Assembly (NCBI GenBank): GCA_008931825.1 | Contig: QXVZ01021083.1 | Coordinates: 1-22,876, forward strand | Reading direction: 5' to 3' | DNA length: 22,876 nt | Source of the DNA: Phallusia fumigata | Lineage: Eukaryota > Chordata > Ascidiacea > Phlebobranchia > Ascidiidae | Part shown: piece after piece, positions 1-9,400 of the stretch | Layout of the letters: each line of letters begins with the position of its first letter | Numbering within the stretch: the first letter of the stretch is position 1 | Notes under the pieces: model-generated | Seen by the model: the letters and a program-made list of their open reading frames with translations, nothing else | What the model was told of the DNA's origin: nothing | Databases searched by the model: none | Translations under genes and position numbers: made by a program

Positions 1-216
1 ATTGTTATATATTTCCGCATGTACGTTTTTCATTGTAGGGCATTTTGCGGTTTCTGGTTTGCCTGCATGGTATTGCCATTGCCCATATTTTTTGTTTTTT
101 AATTGCCGTTGCCCATTATAAATTCATCTGTAATTGAATTTTTCTGTGCTGCTTCACCTTTTGACGACGAAGCACGTCTCATTATAAAACACAACGCTAG
201 CACAACATTTACTCAC
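1..216. other. UNC13-like intron 12, partial
   Basis: AT-rich sequence downstream of the exon 12 donor. I see no further exon here; the next coding segment (MHD2, second C2) should lie left of the window. Confidence 0.6.
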
Positions 217-405
217 CGCGCATAACCATTCGTTGAGTGTCATAATGTTGTTGTTTAGATATTTCATGAGCGGCCGAATCGCTTCGTTTGCTGCATCCAG
301 AAGCTTTTTGCGGTCGCCTGGATTCTGATCTCTATGAAAATCAGCTCCGTGGCCGCAACGTGAAGCTTGTTGGGCGTAACTTCGCAAATATTTCCTGATA
401 TCAGG
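217..405 (-). CDS. UNC13-like exon 12: entry to MHD2
   Basis: Residues 847-909, phase 0 at both ends (acceptor CATTTTAG|CCTGAT, donor TGCGCG|GTGAGT). It starts P-D-I-R-K-Y and contains IRPLMKYL and N-N-N-I-M-T-L-N-E, conserved in BAIAP3/Munc13-4 just before MHD2. The AG 10 bases inside was rejected because it breaks the phase. Later exons are off the window. Confidence 0.86.
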
Positions 406-3400
406 CTAAAATGAAAGATGCGGTTACTTCAATACCGCTGTCATTTTTTAGTTAAATGGTAAAAAAATTTGAGAGTAAATTAACTTGTGTTGCCACAAAT
501 TTTATGTCAACAATGCGTAAGACTTACTGCCAACAATGGAAAATGTCAAAGTGACCAGATTGAAAAACAACTATTAAAAAACTTGTGGGTAACCTAATGA
601 CATATCAAACCAAAGTTGACAAAAGCAACGTGCAGGTANATGCGGTTACTTCAATAACGCCGTCATTTTTTAGTTAAATGGTAAAAAAATTTGAGAGTAA
701 ATTAACTTGTGTTGCCACAAATTTTATGTCAACAATGCGTAAGACTTCCTGCAAACAATGGAAAATGTCAAAGTGACCAGATTGAAAAACAACTATTAAA
801 AAACTTGTGGGTAACCTAATGACATATCAAACCAAAGTTGACAAAAGCAACGTGCAGGTATTTGAAATTACGTGACAAAAATGATAACATGACGTCATAT
901 AGACTAGGTGGATACCTCTTTTCGTTTTGCTCATATCTCGATGTCTACGTAACGAAAACTTATACATGCTACAAAATAATGCCAGTTACACTATAAGCAC
1001 ACTGACAAATAGTTGACATGATTCTACGTGATGCTACTAAAAATTTGAGTCACACAACGCTTTACCTTCATTTTGGTGCCAACCATACTTGTGATGGAAT
1101 GGATCTTCTTATCCATGCCGATATGAGCAACACTGGTCAGTGATTTGAATGTTGTTAGAACTCTCTCGCCACTTAGACCTTCTGGGTGTTGTTCTGTCAA
1201 TGAATGGAAAATGTCATTAACGGCTAAAACTGGTTCGTTGCTTTCATAAATTTTTGCCATTAGCTGGGACTTACCGACTTTGTTGGCGATTCCTTGAAAA
1301 TTCATTTTTTCGGGCAGGTTTTCGACAAAACTTTTCACATACTGAAAATATTCACGATAAAGTAATATATATGTGATATAACTTCCACAACTTCTTAATA
1401 TTCCAGAAGTTTTTTAACTTCAGTTTGTAAATCTGCAAAAATCTCTGCCCATCAGCAAACTTTACAAACCTGGAGATTATTCAAAGTCAAGCAAAGTTCC
1501 TCAGTGACGTCAAACTGTCCTTCGTCATCAAAGAAACCGACCTCCCTCAGCTTACGGTGTACGAGATCGGCGTAACGCTCGATTGCGTTTGCAACGTCAT
1601 CAGTCATACGTAGGGCGATCGTATAAGCGTCAACTGGGTCTGGCCAGCTCAAACTCTTCCAAAAATCCACAACGTGCTGAAATACAAACTAAAGTAAAAC
1701 AAGTGTATGTTGGGCAACAATTTGCTGGGACACATACGTTGCTCCTAAGTTTCATGGTAAATTTGGCCTTTACTTGGCGTTATGAAACAAACATAGCTCA
1801 ACCGCTATGTAACCACCAAGCTGTTTCTGTTCGTACTCGGTCGCTTGTGTTTCTCTTATCAAGGTGATTAAACGACACAGCTTTAATCAAGTGGTAGCCG
1901 ATGAGGCAAACCGTATTTCAAAAATTAATAAGCGTGGAAGATTAAATAAAATAAAACTTATCCCGGAGAGGCATCCGATGGTGTCAACTGCCGATGACGT
2001 ATGTTTCACAATTTCATCCACAGCTTTGGTTTGGTCAAGAGCTACCGCTTTTCGCAACCTGTCGTGGGTTCGTCCTCTCGACATTTGAAGCCATCGGATG
2101 ACGGTAGGTCGAAACCAGTCGTAATATCGCGTCAGATCGGTCGTGTTTCGATTCGAGTCCACTTCTTCAATCCCATTGTCGCTTGGGCCACCTTACCAGT
2201 AAATTAGTAGTTTAGATGGATAAGTAATATATAAATTAATGTCCAAGTTTCTTGAATCGGTGCAACGACGTAATAGGTTTCATGTTCACTTGGCTAGCTA
2301 ACTAGGCAGCGTTTTTTGCAAAGTTGATCTTTATAATCTAATAAATTTGTGCTAAAACCTCTTTTTAATCTTATAGTTGGCGAAAACAAAGAAAGTTAAC
2401 AATTAATTGCAATCTGACAAAAAACAATTTTATTGAAAGTAAACAGCTGATTTCTGCGACATTTTGTGCTTTGACATTCTTAACATTTTTATTCCCTTTA
2501 CTCTGCATTGTTTTGGAGCAAGCAAACAGTATAATCTTCAAATCACTTTTCGGATGAAAAAGTTTTGTAAAATATTTTACCCACTGGAGTTAGATTTGAT
2601 GGATGAGCGCGCCGACTGGCTTTTGATTTCTACGTCGATGAGCTTTGCAGTTTTGGCAAGGACTGAAAGATCTCGCATAGTAAGATACAAGCGAAACAAA
2701 AGGATGCTTTTAGTTTCCGACTCCACGTGATTTGGATCTGCACAAGGTTCAATAGAGACTTTGTTCACAAAAATGCGGAAGCAAAAATTAAAATGCCCAC
2801 AGTAAACATTTAAAAAAAATGAAAATTTCCGAAAAAATCTGATTCAATACCCACCGTCAATAAGACTGAGTGTCTTGTTTACGTTGTACATCGATTCACT
2901 AACGTCGCGAGCTAGGTTCTTTTCCATGACCCTGTACACGTACGAATGATAATCGATGTCGAGAATTTTGCTAAACACCCCATGGTAGATGGTCTGAGCG
3001 AAGGAAAGGTCACGGAACAGTTGCTCGGCGAGACGGATCAGAATTCTTACATCTTGACCTGCAATAGATTTGATATAGCCCAGTGATTCTACACCTGAGC
3101 CAATTTTGTTTGTACCAATCCCCTTCTTGGAAAACTTTTACACAGTAGCATGGAGAAAAATCGTCATAAAACTGAAAGGGGCTTTCAAGATATTGCCATT
3201 CTAAAAAGCTAATTTTTTAGTGCTCATTTTATTTTTTGTACTCTATTTATTTTGTGTTGTGCTCCGTTTTTATTCAATATCTACGCGGCAGAATATTTTG
3301 GACGGACTGGGAATTAAGTAAACAAAGTCAAGTTTAATTACCGCCAAATGGGGGGTCTTCTGTCTGTGTTTCATGATTCTGATCTTCCAACGATTCGTCA

Positions 3401-6400
3401 AGCATTTTGTCGTATAGCGTGACGTAATAATCCTCGGTGCCGCCGACAAGTGCCGCTATGACGTCATCTCTTACGTCAGGGCAGGTGGACGGGGAGGGGG
3501 TGTGCTTGTGTAGCCACTTGTACAAAGACATCGATCTGAGCTTCTTAAATGTGAGAAGAAGATTCCCGAGATTGATGATGTAATTGTTCTGCATGACGTA
3601 ATGTGGCTACATTAGGACTAACCAAACATTTTCTCCTACAACAAATGTCGTATTCGGTATTTATGTGGTGGTAATAGACAATATTATCCAGATTTCACAC
3701 CACTTTATGCCAAAATTTTCCTGGTCGCGTTGGCCCACAAGGACATAGACAATGATTCAACATGCAAGCATGTACCTTTTTAATTTATTAAATTTGTTAC
3801 ATTGTTATTAACGTCTTTAGTCTCTTACTCAGGTAAAAAAAATAGGCTCCCAATTTACAACTCTTGCTAGGTTATCGCGACAACCTTTTGTACCAACTAT
3901 ACAAAGGCAAAAGCTCGCAGTATATCGGCCTTGATATTTACTCAAGACTTTGCCACCACCTGGGTCAATATTTACTTGTTGAGATGAGAATACAGTGCGG
4001 TGGTTCCGAATCTTGTCAAGCTCTTTCTTTACGAACTTGAACACCGAAACTTGCAGCGGTTCGATACCGTATCTGCCCGGCACTATGCTTCCACTCGATG
4101 ATCCTGGTTCCTGTAAACCTGAGCAATTGGCTTCCAGCGTTTTCATCAGACCGTCGACGAACAACGCATCAAGCCCAGGTTCCTTCTGCAAACAAGTGTC
4201 GAAATATGTATAGTGACTGTTTCAGGAATTAGCGTTTAGTTGGATCCGTGGACTTTAATTGATCTAAACTACACTAAATTTTGTTGTGATTGACTTGTGT
4301 GACGCACCTCTAGGTGAATATTCATGTATACTTCCCAACGCACGATGGCGCGCGTGAGCAGCTTCATGAGATGTTGTTCAGAAAATGCGTGGACAAGGGT
4401 CTGGGCTATCTGGGAAAGTTTGCCGTTCCATTCTTCTGCCATTCCATCCTTTCTCTAAAAATTAAAATTGCTTTATTAAAGTTAAACCCTCCTAATTTGC
4501 AAGTTGTGTGGAGGGTTTAAATCCTTGCACAGGCAAAATTTGAAGCCCACGCCTGTCGGTGGTAAGTGCCCAAAGGGGCGGTTTGTTCGGCATTAGGCTT
4601 TTAGCAGGCAATGTGTATTTGTAACTTGTATTACTGTTTATTTGCCAGTATGTATTTGACAAAGTGCCCGAATGAGTTGCTATTAATGATTCCGTCGGCA
4701 AGCTGCCTGTTCTGTTGCAGGAAGTTTTTATTTAAATTTTGTAATTGCTGATTGTAATTTGTTTGACGCGTTGTGGTTTGCGAATTTCCAGCGAAAAAGA
4801 AAAACAAAAGGCATGTCGGAATAAGAATCACCAACGTTGCGGTAACACGCCTGTGATACTAGCCAAAACTAATCGCCTTTTCCACCAAATTTTGTACAAA
4901 TACAAAACAATGCATTATACGCAAGTTGATTGCTAACTGCTGGCAAAGCACAGTTGGCAATCCGCTTTAGCAGTGGATGCAACAAATGTTGTTTGCTTTG
5001 GAACGGTGATGGCATTTAGCCTTGGACAATCAGCAATTATATCAACAACGTCTGTTGAGTTCGTTGCAAAGTTTGTGCATCATACAACCGCCTTTCAGGA
5101 AGCAGCGTAGCTGAATCATTAGGTGACGTCATCGCCATTCAGGAATAGCTTAGTGGTCGATTGATTCACAACGATGGACCGATAATAATGAACATTTTAA
5201 GCAAAAAAGTCTACCGTCATGCAGTGGCGTTATCTGAGTCAGTCGAAGCTAAGGGCATTTACCAAGGCACGTTGTGCAAACAAAAAAACTGATTGCCAAG
5301 CAATACAGCTTACCAACGACCCTAGAATCACGTGATCTCGGTGCAGGTTGACTGATTTACTGCAAATTTTCGACAATAACTATCAAACAAAGTTAAAGAT
5401 GGTCTTTCCATGTCTGTGGTCACCATCACAATAAAAATTAAAATCGTTTGAGTAACTTGCAAAACATCCCAAGGCACAAGGACTTAACCAAAGATGCTTT
5501 TATACATATATCAGGTAATGGTTGATCGTTTATTAAGGTTATCCAACAGGCTACGTGTACTGCTACTATGCAAACAAGGACAAGTTGCTGGTCTCAGTAG
5601 CGTGGAGGAACCTTGAACCAAGCAAACAATGCGTGCGATGACAATACATCAAGTTTCGTCGCTTGGGTTGCAGTAAAAATGCGGTATCACCCCCGAGTAG
5701 CACGAAACTATGACGCAAAACACGGAAGGTGCAGTAATGGCTTTCCCTTCCCTGTTTGCTTCTTGGTTCCTATTCATATGTGTATATAAGTGTTGCAAAG
5801 AGATTAATGGACCAGCATGCATGTTGATAAAAGCGTGTTAATAAATTAGAAGCCTTATGGAAGGATCAGTCAGTCCAAATTGGTCTTTAAAGTCAAACTC
5901 AACGTACAATTTTGCTTGGAACGATCTATTCGGTAAAAATTTTCTTGGATATTTTGCAACATACAAATAAACAAATTTTTGGACATCTGCAACTCAGTAC
6001 AAAAACAACAAATAAGATTACAACGGCTCTTCGAGGCGCACATATGTTAAATGTTTCTCTAATTTCTATCAGGAGAGCAATCAGTGCGTGAAAATGGGCG
6101 AGCTGAATAATACATGAAACACAAGTAAACATTTACAAATTTATCCACAAAATTGTCAAGTGTGCAGTGACAATTTTGTGTTGACGTTTTTTGCATCTAT
6201 CGTTCTATTCATACTAAAATGATTTGGGGGTCACTGCAGTGGTCTTAGATAAAACTGCTGTATTACCTAAAAATCAATTTGTAAACCATGTTAATTAAAA
6301 TGGTTTTATTGCACAAAATTGCATTGCTGTTTGATTTAAAAAGATTGAGTTCAGGCTTACTTAAATAAACTTTCTATGCTGTTTCTAACAGCGAGTTTTT

Positions 6401-9400
6401 TTCAAGAAGAATTCAAGTTATGTGCCTTTCTGACATCTATGTTCATTTTAGCAATTATTTGCATAGGAGTATGAGTAACGCATGACTGGCCGGAAAAACC
6501 GATACAAACATAGTTTAAACGCGGTAATATCGGATATGTTTTGCTTAGCCAACATCCACGAACCGACCGCAAACAACCTTTCATGACAAATTAGCAAATC
6601 AACGTCCTCTTGGTCTGCCAGTGGCCAGTGTTTTTATAACCGGCTGCCAAATTTTAAATCAAATACAATAAAAGTATTATAGCACTAAGCGACACTAGTT
6701 TAAACAGTTGGTCTTAATTTATTTATCCAACAATTAAAACAGTTTTCGTTTTCCCACCTTAATTTCGAAGTCCGCATAGGCTCTATCCACTGCTGCAGTC
6801 AGAAGGGCTGCCAGGAAGACGTCATCGGGATGTTTTGCGTCACCAGTGGTTTGTGTGAGGGGATTCAATTCCAATTTAAATCGGATGCGTCCACTGATTT
6901 TCTAAATGCAACAAAACTTGACTTAGCTTGGTAAAAGTGCTCAGAATCTAATCTCTGTTGCACTTGGTTTGGAGTTGTTTTTACATTTCCTACTAATTTT
7001 GTGACAAAGGCAGCGGTCCCGAATAGGCCACAAGTGCTAGTCGGCTACGCACAAATTTCTAAGGTCGCCGGTTCTTTCAAAATTAAAAAGTTATGTCTTT
7101 TGTTGCTTGCATAACTTGTCTTTGTGGCCTGTGGTTGGATTTCAAGTCTCATCATGATAAAGCGAAAAATTACTTAACATTTCTGAAGATCCTTGTTAAA
7201 ATTGGATTCACTCTAAAACGGTTTAGGGTCCACTGGCTAAGGTTATAGTGTCACCAAGTTTTAGAGTTTACGCTTTTGAACAATTTTAACCCATTTGTTT
7301 AGAATGATAGAGCCAAATTATACTTATTTGTCAAAGTGTTTACGGTATTCCCCTTAGAATTTCCCTGTTTTAGGAATTCCCTGTCTAAAAACATTTTCGG
7401 TTGGGGGTAGTTTTAGGAACCAAACTCAGTGATTCTATGTAATCTAAAAATTTCGAATTACGTCACTCGTTCTATTTTCGATTCCATCAGTGTGTGAATC
7501 TGCGGCGGTTTAAATAATGCATAGAGTTTTAAACAAATATTTTCAAGTCAAATTGCGTGAGGTTTTAGCCTTATCATTTAAACACAACTTAAAGATGACT
7601 TACTTCAAAACTTGGACATTTATAGCTTATTTGTTGCTTAAAAATGCAAACAACGTTTCGTGGTACCTTGTTTGCGTATCATTTACATTGCTTTGTAATT
7701 GCTTAAATACCTGCAGCGAATGGGCGGGACGAAGTTTAAACCAACTATCTAATCCTTCAGTAGGTATTTTAGTCAGAGGCACAGAGTTGAATCCCATAAA
7801 ATCGTCTTCTTCGTCATCTTTGTTCGACACAACCTCTTTCATTTTCCTGCGCAAAAAAGGTTACGCAACTTGAATCCAAAGCTAAGTTATAATACGTGTC
7901 ACCACACATTTGGCACTGAAATAGTTTTTGGAAATGTAGCGAAAGTTTTGTGCGCAAAAACTTTGCAAATCTGACATTCTATGCGAATCGCAGTACAAGA
8001 CGCACGAAAGGCGTAATGCCGAAATACAGTTAAAAGAACTTGCAAGACGCTGCGTTAGCTTTGGTACCGCATACTACACGTATAATACACAATTGATACT
8101 TCATGATATACAAAACTGTGGGGAAAATTTGCTGTAGTGTATGTTTGTGAAACTCGTGAAACCAAAGCCATCAAGTCCGTACTGCTTTCGTTACGCTGGA
8201 TGCCAAGCTGCTATTTGAGGGGTCAATTCGTGCTTTAAGCACCTTTTGTACAATTGAAGCATTTTAGGCTTGGGAATTTAACCCGCTGTACTGCATTACC
8301 CTGTCACTGTTTTGGCTTGGTTATAAAACTTTGGCCATGTATACTGTAAAGTAGGCCATAAGCAAGTGTCCAGGTAATAGTTTTGTTTCCATCCGGAATG
8401 CAGTACTTGAATGATCAATCAAACATTGCGCACAATTAAACCACGAATTACGCACAAGGACGATTTTGCCTTGTGCCACTAAGAACATTTGCGGCATTTG
8501 GCAAAATGTTACATCGCTAACTAAACGTAATTTTTTAAGAGTCGTATGGGTCACCAAAAACATTTTTAGGAGCTTTTAAAAAAATGCCACACGACACAAT
8601 GAAACCTGCGTCATAGGAAATATCACGCCATACGTAACCGAGAAATGAGTTTCTACCAGTATCAAGATGCTAGTTTCGTGACGCCGTATCACCTCACGAG
8701 TTTGCAAGGGTATAATCACAAAAGTGGAGTTTACAGTTTTTTTTTTACGTTAGTGTTTCCTGGAGAAACAAACATTGCTTTATCCAAGTGACGTCACACT
8801 TTTACCAAATTAATGCCTGGTCACAAAATAAGCTAGCTTAAAGCATACCTTTCATAAAACAAACAATAAAACATACCTTCCCACGCCNCGTTAGCTTTGG
8901 TACCGTTATAAATGAGTTTGTTTCCGCATACTACACGTATAATACACTATTGATACTTTATGACATACAAAACTGTGGGGAAAATTTGCTGTAGTGTATG
9001 TTTGTGAAACTCGTGAAACCAAAGCCATCAAGTCCGTACTGCTTTCGTTACGCTGGTTGCCAAGCTGCTATTTGAGGGGGTCAATTCGTGCTTTAAGCAC
9101 CTTTCGTACAATTGAAGCATTTTAGGCTTGGGATATAACCCGCTGTACTGCATTACCCTGTCGCTGTTTTGGCTTGGTTATAAAACTTTGGTCATGTAGA
9201 CTGTAAAGTAGGCCATAAGCAAGTGTCCAGGTAATAGTTTTGTTTCCATCCGGAATGCAGTACTTGAATGATCAATTAAAAACCACGAATTACGCACAAG
9301 GACGATTTTGCCTTGTGCGACTAAGAACATTTGCGGCATTTGGCAAAACGTTACATCGCTAACTAAACGTAACTTTTTAAAGTCCAATGGGTCACCAAAA

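Larger units (their letters stand above)
406..1065. other. UNC13-like intron 11, inflated by an assembly overlap
   Basis: It contains the two 221-bp copies around the N at 639. If these are one locus, the intron is about 438 bp. There is one TGACGTCA at about 892. No coding signal. Confidence 0.7.

Noticed and set aside
1470-1676. GT-AG reading of UNC13 intron 9
   Set aside because: GT dinucleotides near the end of exon 9 are in phase 1 or 2, while both possible AG acceptors need phase 0; an earlier AG leaves an in-frame stop.
2001-2207. Plus-strand frame overlapping UNC13 exon 9
   Set aside because: Antisense shadow of a conserved exon.
4500-4570. Possible tRNA-like sequence around GGTTTAAATCC
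   Set aside because: No matching A-box, acceptor stem or anticodon arm could be folded around it.
5783-5790. TATATAAG in UNC13 intron 3 as an internal promoter
   Set aside because: It faces the plus strand with no plus-strand gene downstream; chance occurrence in AT-rich DNA is likely.
7517-7873. Plus-strand 118-codon frame with hydrophobic stretches as a membrane protein gene
   Set aside because: It lies antisense to UNC13 exon 2, whose splice phases and C2 homology are clear.
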